A stretch of 64,000 bases of DNA from Lachnospiraceae bacterium (GTDB taxonomy: Bacteria; Bacillota; Clostridia; Lachnospirales; Lachnospiraceae), in the NCBI GenBank assembly GCA_910575275.1, contig CAJTEE010000001.1, positions 744,001 through 808,000 on the forward strand, read 5' to 3'. The position numbers and the translations under genes are program-made. This document shows, piece by piece, positions 53,613-61,818 of this stretch (position 1 is the stretch's first letter; the number at the start of each line of letters is the position of its first letter). The notes beneath the pieces were generated by a model that made no database searches, was not told where the DNA came from, and saw nothing but the letters and a program-made list of their open reading frames with translations.

Positions 53613-55118
53613 TTATTTCCCGTCCTTATGTCCAAATGAATACGCCAAAACACGTTCCTGGGTCGCCTCTACGATCGGAAGCTCCGCCATCTTGCGGCCC
53701 TCATACATAACCATGACCGTATCGGACATGCCTAAGACCTCCGGCAGCTCCGAGGAGATCATGATGATAGCCTTTCCTTCCCTCGCAAGCTCCACGATCA
53801 GGCGGTAGATTTCCTCCTTTGAGCCCACGTCGATTCCCCGGGTCGGCTCATCTAAGATCAGCACATCCACGTCCCTGGAAAGCCACTTGGCTAGCACGAC
53901 CTTCTGCTGGTTCCCGCCCGATAGGCTGTTGGCCGGCAGCGACATGTCCGGCGTCTTGATCCGGAATCTGACCTTCTGCTCCTCGCAGAGCTTTTTCTCC
54001 GCCGTCTGATCGACAAAGCCCAAACGGCTGCACAGCTTATCCAGTACACCGAGCGCGATGTTGTCGGAAATTTTGGCCCGCAGATCCAATGCCAGCGTCT
54101 TTCTGTCCTCCGGGATGTAAACAATCTTTTTGTCGATGGCATCCTTGGGCGAGCGGATCTGTATCTTTTCCCCGTGCAGGAATACCTCTCCCGCGTCCGC
54201 GTGCAGCGCCCCGAAGATCGTAAGCGCCACCTCCGTCCGCCCGGCCCCCACCAGCCCGGAAAAGCCCAGAATCTCTCCCGCCCGGACCGTAAAGCTGACG
54301 TCTTCAAACAGGCCCTTGTGGGTCAGCCTCCTGACGCTTAAGACCTCCTCACCGATCGGAACCGTTTCTTTGGGAAACATGTTGTTGATATTGCGGCCCA
54401 CCATGCTGGCGATCAGATCTGCCTGCGTTACCTCGGCGATCGGCCAAACGCCCACAAAGGTCCCATCACGCATGACCGATACATAGTCTCCGATCTGGAA
54501 GACCTCCTCCATGCGGTGTGAGATATAGATGACGGTCCGGTTTTCCGAGGTCAGCCGGTTTATAATCTTAAACAGGCTGTTTACCTCCTTCGTCGTCAGG
54601 GAGGAGGTCGGCTCATCCATAACGATGATTTTGGCGTCGGAGGCAAGGGCCTTGGCGATCTCTAGCATCTGCTGCTCGGCGATGCTTAAGGAGCTGACCT
54701 CCGCCTTCGCGTCAATGTCGAGGTCATACTCGTCCAAGAGCGCCTGGGCACGCTTCACGGAATCCTTAATCCGTACAAAGCCCGCCGTTCTGATCCACTC
54801 ATCCCCCAGGTTCATGTTTGCTTCCACCGTCATCTGCGGCACCAGATTTAATTCCTGATAGATCATGGCGACTCCGGCCGCCTTGGAATCCTGCGGGCGT
54901 GAAATCTGTACTTCTTTCCCGTCTACCAGGATCACACCCGAATCCCCGGTAATGGCTCCGGCAAGAACGCGCATCAGCGTCGATTTCCCGGCTCCGTTCT
55001 CGCCCATGAGAACATTGACCTTGCCGCGGTATGCGCAAAAGCTGACATCCTTTAATGCATGCACGCCGCCGAAGCTCTTGAAAATATGCTGCATTTCCAA
55101 TGCCTTTTCATCCGCCAT
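53613..55118 (-). CDS. Sugar ABC ATPase with two nucleotide-binding domains (RbsA/MglA-like)
   Basis: A 501-aa fused ATPase. Domain 1 has GENGAGKSTLMRVLAG, LSIAEQQMLEIAKAL and IIVMDEPTSSLT. Domain 2 has a degenerate Walker A, GLVGAGRTEVAL, then LSGGNQQKVVLAKWL and VLILDEPTRGIDVGSKEEIY. This is the standard architecture of ribose/galactose-type importers. It starts 13 nt after the epimerase gene, with AAAGGAGG before the ATG. Confidence 0.93.
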   Translation of the reverse strand: MADEKALEMQHIFKSFGGVHALKDVSFCAYRGKVNVLMGENGAGKSTLMRVLAGAITGDSGVILVDGKEVQISRPQDSKAAGVAMIYQELNLVPQMTVEANMNLGDEWIRTAGFVRIKDSVKRAQALLDEYDLDIDAKAEVSSLSIAEQQMLEIAKALASDAKIIVMDEPTSSLTTKEVNSLFKIINRLTSENRTVIYISHRMEEVFQIGDYVSVMRDGTFVGVWPIAEVTQADLIASMVGRNINNMFPKETVPIGEEVLSVRRLTHKGLFEDVSFTVRAGEILGFSGLVGAGRTEVALTIFGALHADAGEVFLHGEKIQIRSPKDAIDKKIVYIPEDRKTLALDLRAKISDNIALGVLDKLCSRLGFVDQTAEKKLCEEQKVRFRIKTPDMSLPANSLSGGNQQKVVLAKWLSRDVDVLILDEPTRGIDVGSKEEIYRLIVELAREGKAIIMISSELPEVLGMSDTVMVMYEGRKMAELPIVEATQERVLAYSFGHKDGK

Positions 55119-55131
55119 CCTGTAACCTCCT

Positions 55132-55998
55132 TTATCCGCACCATAACGATATATGTTCTACGCAGGCCAGAAGAGCCCGCTTCGGGTCCATCACGTAACG
55201 CCGGTCCTGAAACTCCGCCGCTATGGCCCCCTGATACCCCTGTTTTTCTATCTCCTTCACCGTCTGCGTAAGCGGCCACTTTCCATCTCCGAAGGCCAGG
55301 CACCCTCCCGGCCCGTCATACAGCCGGATCAGGCGGATGGCTCCCTTGAAGCGGAAAAATGCCTCTGCAATGCTTTCTTCCACAGTGGTGCCTCCTCCCG
55401 CAGCAGCGTCTTTTCCCGCTGCATCATCTGCCCCCTCTGCCAGCAGACGCCCGGCGTCCAGCTCCACACCCAGGCCTTTGCAGCCGATCTGTGAAAGGAG
55501 CCTCTTTGTCCCCTCAAGGCCCGGTGCATAATTTGCGGCGCCCGAGAGCAGAAGCGGTGTTACCGGTCCTTTTTCTGCGGCCTCTGCCACCCGCCTCAAA
55601 ATTTCGGCCGCCTGCAAAAGTGCTCTCTCCGGTTTCTCATCCAAAAGTGCCCGGCCGGGATGCAGCGTCATAAACGAAGCCCCCATTTCCTCTGCCGCCT
55701 CCAGACAGCGCAAATAGTAATCCTTTGTCCGTCCCCGCACGGCCTTACTGCTGTCGGCCGGGTTATAAGGATAGGACAGGATTTCCGGATAAAAGGAGAG
55801 CACCGATAGGCCCAAAGCTTTTACCCGTTTCTTCGCTTCTTTTAGCTGTTCCCCGTTCCCGTATCCTGCGAAGCAATGCGTCACACCGCCCCAAAGACAT
55901 AGTTTTCGGATTTCTGCCTCTCTTATGCACTGCAGGGTATATTCGAGAGAGCTTCGGCTAAAGCCATTCGTCAATACCGCGAAATCTTCTCTTTGCAT
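55132..55998 (-). CDS. Xylose-isomerase-like TIM barrel, FrlC-like epimerase (copy 2)
   Basis: A 288-aa protein starting at ATG 55998 (MQREDFAVLTNGF) after CCGGAGGG. IRKLCLWGGVTHCFAGYG, VLSFYPEILSYPYNPADS, GASFMTLHPGRALLDEK, GVELDAGRLL and GYQGAIAAEFQDRRY parallel the FrlC (psicoselysine 3-epimerase) pattern of WGG and TPExxGYPYN. It is related to the next gene upstream but diverged: the conserved Glu in the LEHLTP-type strand is not retained here (PLLLSGAANYAPG), so catalysis may differ or be lost. Confidence 0.8.
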   Translation of the reverse strand: MQREDFAVLTNGFSRSSLEYTLQCIREAEIRKLCLWGGVTHCFAGYGNGEQLKEAKKRVKALGLSVLSFYPEILSYPYNPADSSKAVRGRTKDYYLRCLEAAEEMGASFMTLHPGRALLDEKPERALLQAAEILRRVAEAAEKGPVTPLLLSGAANYAPGLEGTKRLLSQIGCKGLGVELDAGRLLAEGADDAAGKDAAAGGGTTVEESIAEAFFRFKGAIRLIRLYDGPGGCLAFGDGKWPLTQTVKEIEKQGYQGAIAAEFQDRRYVMDPKRALLACVEHISLWCG

Positions 55999-56093
55999 TC
56001 TGTATCCCTCCGGCTTTCTGCGTTTTCGCATGGTCAGCGCGGCAAGTGACCTCGCTTCGCTGGGTCAGGCACTGCATAGACCTGCCCGAGCCG

Positions 56094-56936
56094 TTATCCT
56101 CGGCCTTCCCACGCCTCCATTGCCTTCAGGCACTGCGCGAGCGCCTCATGGGGTGTCTTGCCGTATCTGCCGTCGTTGATCTCCAGTGTGATCGTCCCCT
56201 GATAGCCCCGCTCTGTCAGCCTCTTATAAAGGCTCTCCAGAGGAAGAATCCCGTCTCCGAATGCCAGATGACCTCCCGGAGCCCCGTCCATCATATGTAC
56301 GATCTGAATCTTCGCGTCCAGCCGGTCAAAATACTGGTCGATCGTCTCCCCGAATACGCTCATCTGCCCCAAATCCAGCGCGACGCCAAATTCCGGTTTG
56401 TCAACCGCTTCCGCCATATCTGCGACCCGTTCCACCGAGGTCAGCAGGTTCGAGCTTTGTGGCGTTAAATGCTCCAGCGCCAGCCGGATGCCGGCCCGGG
56501 CGGCTTCCCCGGCCGCCTGCAGCATGGAATCCAGCGAATACCTGACACTTTCCTCGTACGGATCATCCCACATGCCCCAGCCCGGGGAAATCAGCATGAC
56601 GGGCGCGCCAAGCTCCGCGGCAATCCGGATGTTTTTCTTCGCATATTCCACGCTGGCCTCCCGAACCTCCTTATAACGGCTGGCAAAATTATAGGGATAT
56701 CCGAGTATCTCCGGCGTGTAGGAGACAATCTCAAGACCACGCTCCTTCAAAGTCTTCTTAAACTGCCTGATTAAGGCCACATCTGCCTCATAGGGATCAA
56801 AATGCTGCACACCGCCCCAAAGGTCGATTTTATAAAGCCCGAGCCGGCTCATACTCTCCAGAAAATACGGAAAGGAATAGCTTGCGTAGGCGTTGTTCAT
56901 GACCGCGAACCGGCTTCGAATCTCCTCTTTTTTCAT
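56094..56936 (-). CDS. Xylose-isomerase-like TIM barrel, FrlC-like epimerase (copy 1)
   Basis: A 280-aa protein starting at ATG 56936 (MKKEEIRSRF) after GGGGGAGC. LYKIDLWGGVQHFDPYEA, VSYTPEILGYPYNFASRY, LALEHLTPQSSNLL (metal Glu), FGVALDLGQMSVFGE (Asp), KIQIVHMMDGAPGGHLAFGDG (His, Asp) and GTITLEINDGRYG (Glu) give a full metal-binding set of the AP-endonuclease-2 superfamily. YTPExxGYPYN is shared with FrlC. It should epimerise a ketose moiety, perhaps converting C3 epimers of the fructosamine to the kinase substrate. Confidence 0.86.
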   Translation of the reverse strand: MKKEEIRSRFAVMNNAYASYSFPYFLESMSRLGLYKIDLWGGVQHFDPYEADVALIRQFKKTLKERGLEIVSYTPEILGYPYNFASRYKEVREASVEYAKKNIRIAAELGAPVMLISPGWGMWDDPYEESVRYSLDSMLQAAGEAARAGIRLALEHLTPQSSNLLTSVERVADMAEAVDKPEFGVALDLGQMSVFGETIDQYFDRLDAKIQIVHMMDGAPGGHLAFGDGILPLESLYKRLTERGYQGTITLEINDGRYGKTPHEALAQCLKAMEAWEGRG

Positions 56937-57002
56937 TCGTGCTCCCCCGACATAACAGTTCTGATGCATTCACGGTTACAAGCAAAAATCTATCCCGAAT
57001 GG

Positions 57003-58079
57003 TTATTCCAGCGCCTTGGGCTCCACCAACGTGATTCCGAGCTGTCTAGGGAAGATACAGGTATCCGTTTTCTCGTCCCAGCCCGTTTCATAGATACATA
57101 CGATCCGGCCCTCTCCAGCCACTATGTCGCTGTAGCCGCCCTTATATGTAAGACAAATGCCGTTCGAAAAATGCTTCCCTCCGTCATGGCTTACGCGCAG
57201 CGTGAGATTTTTTCTTGCGTCGTCGCTCCAGTTATACCGGCATAAGCCCTTTTTGACCTTCTCCTCGACCCCCTCATCCGCGTTCGCGCAGTTGCAAAAC
57301 AGAATTCCCTCCTCGCCAAACCGTTCCAGAGAGGCATGGCAGATCGGATCCGGCAGATCGGAGCGATATTCGGGGCGGCTCCATTCCCTCGTTCCCCCCT
57401 TACTGAAGCTCACTGCCCGCTGTCTCTGCGGGCAGTCGTGACGCACCGTGGCCATGACTGTCCCATCCGGCAGCTCGACGACGGCGCCCTCGTTGGGATT
57501 GACGATATTGTCATGTTCTGCATCGTTTTTCAGCACCGCGCCGATTCCAAGCGTCTGAAATCCGTCGTCCGTATACATATTGGCAAAGCCGGACGGCTTA
57601 TGCCCGTCTCCGCCGGTCGTAAACCAAGTCGGAATCAGGATTCGGCCCGACCGCAGGACGATGCCGTGACCCGAGCCGATTCCAAACGCGTTCCACGGAT
57701 AGTTCGTATCCGCCCGCCAGAGCGCCCGGGTCAACTCCCTTGGCTCACTCCAAGAAAGCCCATCCCGGCTCGTCCGATGCCAAAGCTGACGGTACTGGAC
57801 ATTCCAGAGGCAGTGCAGCACTCCGTCCGCATAGACCATCATGATATTGTGCAGCATGCCGGTCTCCCCTCCGGCCGCCAGCGTAACTCTCTCGCCCCAT
57901 GTCTCTCCCCCGTCCCGGCTTACACGGCAGAACAGCTTTTGATAACGTGGGTATTCGAAATGTTGCCCCTCATAGTAAGCGATCAAAAGCCCCTGCGGGC
58001 CTTTTACGATCCCCGGACGCCTGTAATAAGAGAACTCCCGATCCTTTCCGTCCTCCAGCAAATAGCTTCTGTCCCTCAT
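57003..58079 (-). CDS. Sialidase-fold (BNR repeat) protein, cytoplasmic
   Basis: A 358-aa protein starting at ATG 58079 (MRDRSYLLEDGKD), with GGAAAGGAAACAGGT ahead. It has a RIP-like Arg motif (FSYYRRPGIV), Asp-boxes SRDGGETWG and VSHDGGKHF, and further GLLIAYYEGQHFEYPRYQK and AVVELPDGTVMATVRHD, all in keeping with a six-bladed sialidase propeller. There is no signal peptide, so any glycosidase action would be inside the cell on an imported compound. It is the first gene after the operon promoter. Substrate unknown; true sialidase activity is not proved, as the other triad Arg residues cannot be assigned with certainty. Confidence 0.8.
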   Translation of the reverse strand: MRDRSYLLEDGKDREFSYYRRPGIVKGPQGLLIAYYEGQHFEYPRYQKLFCRVSRDGGETWGERVTLAAGGETGMLHNIMMVYADGVLHCLWNVQYRQLWHRTSRDGLSWSEPRELTRALWRADTNYPWNAFGIGSGHGIVLRSGRILIPTWFTTGGDGHKPSGFANMYTDDGFQTLGIGAVLKNDAEHDNIVNPNEGAVVELPDGTVMATVRHDCPQRQRAVSFSKGGTREWSRPEYRSDLPDPICHASLERFGEEGILFCNCANADEGVEEKVKKGLCRYNWSDDARKNLTLRVSHDGGKHFSNGICLTYKGGYSDIVAGEGRIVCIYETGWDEKTDTCIFPRQLGITLVEPKALE

Positions 58080-58137
58080 ACCTGTTTCCTTTCCCCGTCT
58101 ATCTTCTCTTTCATAATACAATATTTTATCATAAGTC

Positions 58138-58166
58138 ATTATATAACATTATATTCTATTTGTCAA
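58138..58166 (-). promoter_or_regulatory. Operon promoter with ATATAA/TTATAT inverted repeat
   Basis: Minus-strand TTGACA (58161-58166), 17-nt spacer, TATAAT (58138-58143): a perfect consensus. The spacer and -10 contain ATATAA-tg-TTATAT (58141-58154), a likely operator for the operon's own GntR regulator. Confidence 0.85.
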
Positions 58167-58211
58167 GACATTCTATATGAATCACTATCTATCCCCCCCG
58201 CTTAAACAAAT

Positions 58212-58245
58212 AAAGACAGTCACGCTTTTACTCGTGACTGTCTTT
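58212..58245 (-). terminator. Bidirectional terminator upstream of the operon
   Basis: AAAGACAGTCACG / CGTGACTGTCTTT with an 8-nt loop. It ends the purine nucleoside phosphorylase transcript and insulates the operon promoter. Confidence 0.85.
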
Positions 58246-58368
58246 TTGTAAATTTATCTCATTATTTATAGGAAACGTCATGCATTTTTTCTTAAAACAT
58301 TTCCTACGCCGTTTTTTCTGCGTGTGTGTATCCCCCGAAGCGCTATCGAAAACAGCATTTTTTATCGT

Positions 58369-59199
58369 TTATGATACATACTCTTTATAGACGGTCGTCA
58401 ATGCTTTTGTAACCAGCCGCTCAAAAAGCGGCGCCACCCGGTCGGCCGTCTCCTGTACCTCCTTATGGCTCAACGGCTGCGGCAGAATCCCGCTTGCCAT
58501 GTTGGTAATACAGGAAATCCCGCAGACTGCCATTCCCATATGGTTCGCCACCATGGCCTCGCATACCGTACTCATGCCCACGGCGTCTGCGCCGAGCGTC
58601 CGTGCCATGCGGATTTCCGCAGGCGTTTCATACGCGGGGCCGGTAAACTGCAGGTAAACGCCCTCCTGCAGGGGGATCTTCTCCTCCTTCGCCACACGGC
58701 GGATAATCGTCCGTATCTCCTGATTGTATACATCGCTCATATCCGGGAAACGCGGCCCCAGCTCGTCCTCGTTTTTCCCCAGCAGCGGAGACGGAATAAA
58801 GCAGCTGATGTGGTCGGACAGCAGCATGAAATCTCCGGCGTGATAGTTCAGATTGACGCCGCCCGAAGCGTTTGTCAGAAACAGAAGCTTCGCTCCCATA
58901 AGCTTCATCAGCCGGATCGGCAGCGTGACCTCCTCCATGGAATACCCCTCATAATAATGCACACGGCCCTGCATGATCACCATCGGCACACGGCCTACAT
59001 AGCCGAAGATAAAACGGCCCGCATGCCCCGGTACGGTCGATACCGGAAAGCCCTCGATCTCACGGTAATCTAACGTCTCCACGATGTCTACCGTCTTTGC
59101 GTAGTTCCCCAGCCCGGAGCCCAGAATCAGCGCCGCCTCCGGTTTGAAAGACACCTTTTTTTGTACACATTCAAAAATACTCTGAAGTCTCCCGTTCAT
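58369..59199 (-). CDS. punA: Purine nucleoside phosphorylase (class I, trimeric)
   Basis: A 276-aa enzyme starting at ATG 59199 (MNGRLQSIFECV) after AAGGAGGAATC. AALILGSGLGNYAK is the phosphate loop, VPGHAGRFIFGYVGRVPMVIMQGRVHYYEGY and LTNASGGVNLNYHAGDFMLLSDHI form the active site, and TPAEIRMARTLGADAVGMSTVCEAMVANHMG is the purine-binding stretch. It cleaves guanosine/inosine type nucleosides with phosphate. It lies 126 nt after mntP and ends at a strong terminator. Confidence 0.94.
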   Translation of the reverse strand: MNGRLQSIFECVQKKVSFKPEAALILGSGLGNYAKTVDIVETLDYREIEGFPVSTVPGHAGRFIFGYVGRVPMVIMQGRVHYYEGYSMEEVTLPIRLMKLMGAKLLFLTNASGGVNLNYHAGDFMLLSDHISCFIPSPLLGKNEDELGPRFPDMSDVYNQEIRTIIRRVAKEEKIPLQEGVYLQFTGPAYETPAEIRMARTLGADAVGMSTVCEAMVANHMGMAVCGISCITNMASGILPQPLSHKEVQETADRVAPLFERLVTKALTTVYKEYVS

Positions 59200-59325
59200 G
59201 TCGATTCCTCCTTGCTTTTCTGATATACTCCCGGAATCTCTCCTGTCTTCTATCCTATCATATCCGCCGGCATGCCGCAAGAAAATTCGGGCATCGCTGT
59301 CTGCTCTGTTCGTTCGGAATCGGAA

Positions 59326-59892
59326 TCAGAACCTCATAAGCCCCAGATGTTCCAGCAATATCTTTGTTCCCATAAGAACCAGGATCAGGCCGCCCGCAAG
59401 CTCGGCCTTCGCCTTATAACGAAGCCCGAAGACATTGCCCGCCTTTACTCCTAGGGCGGAGAGGATAAAGGTTACGCTGCCGATAAAAACAATCGCCCAC
59501 ATGATATGTACCTTTAAAAATGCGAAGGTTACACCGACGGCCAGTGCGTCGATGCTTGTGGCAATGGCTAACGGAAGCATAGCCTGTACCCCAAACGACG
59601 CGTCGAGCTTTTCTTCCTCCGTCTCTCTGGATTCACGAATCATATTGGCGCCGATGATAAGCAGGAGAAGAAATGCGATCCAATGATCCAGCTGTTCGAC
59701 TGCCGTCTTGAACTGGCTGCCTAAAAGGTAGCCGATAAGCGGCATCAGGGCCTGAAAGCCACCGAAATACGCGCCGCACGTCAGTGCATGAACCGGCTTT
59801 AGCTTCTGCACCGAAAGCCCCTTACAGACCGATACGGCAAAGGCGTCCATAGACAGGCCCACGGCGATCATAAACAGTTCTGGAAGCCCCAT
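59326..59892 (-). CDS. mntP: Manganese efflux pump MntP
   Basis: A 188-aa six-helix protein. [19 protein letters not shown] and [19 protein letters not shown] are the paired Asp-bearing repeats of MntP (YebN/DUF204), and [23 protein letters not shown] is also typical. It exports Mn2+ in other bacteria. No yybP-ykoY riboswitch is evident in front; the gene sits 30-70 nt after a tRNA and its terminator. AGGGGGAACTC precedes the ATG. Confidence 0.92.
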   Translation of the reverse strand: MGLPELFMIAVGLSMDAFAVSVCKGLSVQKLKPVHALTCGAYFGGFQALMPLIGYLLGSQFKTAVEQLDHWIAFLLLLIIGANMIRESRETEEEKLDASFGVQAMLPLAIATSIDALAVGVTFAFLKVHIMWAIVFIGSVTFILSALGVKAGNVFGLRYKAKAELAGGLILVLMGTKILLEHLGLMRF

Positions 59893-59924
59893 ATGAGTTC
59901 CCCCTATGCATCTTTTTTATTTTT

Positions 59925-59964
59925 AAAAAAAGAGACTGACCTGCCGTAGGGGCAGATGAGTCTC
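59925..59964 (-). terminator. Terminator after tRNA-Leu
   Basis: Minus-strand GAGACT..CTGCC..GGCAG..AGTCTC stem followed by a T7 run, 10 nt past the tRNA 3' end. Confidence 0.75.
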
Positions 59965-59974
59965 CCGGATTCAA

Positions 59975-60054
59975 TGCGGCTGAAGGGATTTGAACCCCCA
60001 CGGTTACCCGCCAGCTCCTAAGGCTGGTGCGTCTGCCAGTTCCGCCACAGCCGC
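59975..60054 (-). tRNA. tRNA-Leu (anticodon TAG)
   Basis: An 80-nt class II tRNA without encoded CCA. Acceptor stem GCGGCTG / CAGCCGC with discriminator A, D-arm GGCGGAACTGGCAGACGC, anticodon stem CCAGC / GCTGG with loop CTTAGGA giving anticodon TAG, a long variable arm (CGGGTAACCGT), and T-arm GGGGGTTCAAATCCCTT. It reads CUN leucine codons. Confidence 0.95.
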
Positions 60055-60075
60055 ATACGCTCAAAACGTGGTTTG

Positions 60076-60104
60076 ATTATACCGGATTACCGGGGAAAAG
60101 TCAA
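60076..60104 (-). promoter_or_regulatory. tRNA-Leu promoter
   Basis: Minus-strand TTGACT (60099-60104), 17-nt spacer, TATAAT (60076-60081). Confidence 0.85.
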
Positions 60105-60133
60105 TAGACAAATCCTCCCGGAGAATGTATACT
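60105..60133 (+). promoter_or_regulatory. Promoter of the M20 amidohydrolase gene
   Basis: TAGACA (60105-60110), 17-nt spacer, TATACT (60128-60133). Its -35 abuts that of the divergent tRNA-Leu promoter. Confidence 0.7.
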
Positions 60134-60171
60134 ACATATAAGTTATAAATATGCAAGGAGGGCTATCAATT

Positions 60172-61533
60172 ATGGAACGAACCGAACAATTAAAGGCCAT
60201 CGTAGACGAATGCCGTGACCTGATCCTAAAGACCGAGCGCGCTGTCTGGGCCTGTCCGGAGACCGGTTACAAGGAATGGAAGACCACGGCTCACATGGAA
60301 AAGCTGTTTGAGGAGCTTGGCTACAGCCTCGTAAAGGCAGGAGATATTCCGGGTTTCTATACCGACCTGGATACCGGAAAGCCGGGTCCCAGGCTTGCGA
60401 TCCTCGGGGAGCTTGACTCCCTCGCGGTGGCTTCACATCCGGACGCCGACCCAAAAACCAAAGCCGTCCATGCCTGCGGACACAACGTACAGTGCGCCAT
60501 CCTGGCCGGTGTTGCCGCGGCATTAAAAAAACCGGGCGCTCTTGACGGGCTCTGCGGCTCTATCCGCCTGATGGCGGTCCCGGCCGAGGAGATGATCCAG
60601 ATCGGCTTCCGCGAGGAGCTGCGCAAGCAGGGGACGATCCATTATCTCGGCGGTAAGGTTGAATTTATCTACCGCGGCTATTTTGACGGTGTGGACATGT
60701 CCATGATGATCCATGCCGGCGTCATGGACGAAGGCCAGTACTTAAAGCTCAACCCGGGCTGCAACGGCCTGGTCGCCAAAAGCATCACCTTCAAAGGCGT
60801 ATCCGCTCATGCCGGCGGCTCTCCCGAAAAGGGCGTAAATGCACTTTATGCGGCCAACACGGCCCTTTCCGCGGCCAATGCGCTTCGAGAGACGTTTGTC
60901 GACGAGGAGCATATCCGCTTCCATCCGATCATTACCGAGGGAGGGACCGTCGTGAACGCGATCCCCGAGCAGGTCAAGGTCGAATCCTACGTACGCGGCG
61001 CAACCTCCGAGTCGATCGTGGAATATAATAAGAAGCTGAACCGCGCGATGGCTGCCTCGGCCGCCGCCATTGGAGCCGGCCTTCTGATTGAGGACCGCCC
61101 CGGCTATTTCCCGCTCAACAACGATAAAAATCTGCTGGATCTGGCCGCCGAGGTCATGCGTGACATCGCGGGCCCGGACAGTGTGGTTGTCACCGACCAC
61201 TGGGATACCGGCAGCACCGACATGGGTGACGTTTCCTGCATCATGCCCGTTGTCCATCCGTACGGAGCAGGCGCATCCGGCATCCTGCACGGGACGGATT
61301 TCCAGGTCACCGACCCGGAGCGCGCCTGCGTAGCGCCTGCCAAATGCCTGTTTATCATGGCGGACCGGCTCCTCTCTGACGATGCTGCCCTGGCCAAAAA
61401 GGTACTGGCAGAGAGCAAGCCGCTTTTTTCCTCCAAGGAGGAATATCTGAAGGCGATCGACCAGCTTGACATGACAAAGGAGGCCGTCGTGTACAACGAA
61501 GACGGAACCGTTCTTCTGGATTATCAGAAGTAA
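60172..61533 (+). CDS. M20D family amidohydrolase (AbgB/aminoacylase-like)
   Basis: A 453-aa metallo-amidohydrolase starting at ATG 60172 (MERTEQLKAIVDEC) after AAGGAGGG. HACGHNVQCAILAG carries the metal Cys and His, PAEEM the catalytic Glu, MMIHAGV the next His, and the lid domain includes AHAGGSPEKGVNALYAAN and TEGGTVVNAIPEQ. Length is near AbgB (p-aminobenzoyl-glutamate hydrolase). The family cuts N-acyl or amide bonds of amino acids. It is followed 286 nt later by a GntR gene that closely resembles the regulator of the frl/hyu-like operon, so the two sites may share a substrate or regulon. Confidence 0.88.
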   Translation: MERTEQLKAIVDECRDLILKTERAVWACPETGYKEWKTTAHMEKLFEELGYSLVKAGDIPGFYTDLDTGKPGPRLAILGELDSLAVASHPDADPKTKAVHACGHNVQCAILAGVAAALKKPGALDGLCGSIRLMAVPAEEMIQIGFREELRKQGTIHYLGGKVEFIYRGYFDGVDMSMMIHAGVMDEGQYLKLNPGCNGLVAKSITFKGVSAHAGGSPEKGVNALYAANTALSAANALRETFVDEEHIRFHPIITEGGTVVNAIPEQVKVESYVRGATSESIVEYNKKLNRAMAASAAAIGAGLLIEDRPGYFPLNNDKNLLDLAAEVMRDIAGPDSVVVTDHWDTGSTDMGDVSCIMPVVHPYGAGASGILHGTDFQVTDPERACVAPAKCLFIMADRLLSDDAALAKKVLAESKPLFSSKEEYLKAIDQLDMTKEAVVYNEDGTVLLDYQK

Positions 61534-61706
61534 AGGCAAGTTCCATATACCCCGTCCTTATCCGGATGTTGTCCGTTTTTCGGTCAGATCATCCCGTTTT
61601 CGGCCGGAAATCGGTCAGCATCCGCTGCCGTTCGCCCCGAAGGTGTGCAACTGCGCTGCCAAACTTTGGGCCGCTTTATTTGGCTGGCAGGCTTTCCGGA
61701 TTCTGC
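61534..61706. other. Intergenic region between the M20 and GntR genes
   Basis: No gene is supported. Several short inverted repeats (for example GCCAAA..TTTGGC near 61656-61684) could end the M20 message, but there is no clear T-run terminator. Confidence 0.4.
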
Positions 61707-61735
61707 TTGCCATTTTTTTCGTTTCATATTAAAAT
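61707..61735 (+). promoter_or_regulatory. Promoter of the second GntR gene
   Basis: TTGCCA (61707-61712), 17-nt spacer, TAAAAT (61730-61735). An inverted repeat ATATTA-aaatg-TAATAT (61726-61742) overlaps the -10 and could be an autoregulatory operator. Confidence 0.5.
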
Positions 61736-61818
61736 GTAATATATCAAGATAGAAGATTATCAGGAGCAATGCGCCCTATCGGCGCGTTCCATCCAAAAAA
61801 GCAGGGAGGGAAGCCTGT

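Noticed and set aside
58141-58200. CRISPR-like or tandem repeat array in the AT-rich operon promoter
   Set aside because: The ATTATA-like words are short and irregular and are explained by the promoter and its inverted repeat. No CRISPR array was seen anywhere in the window.
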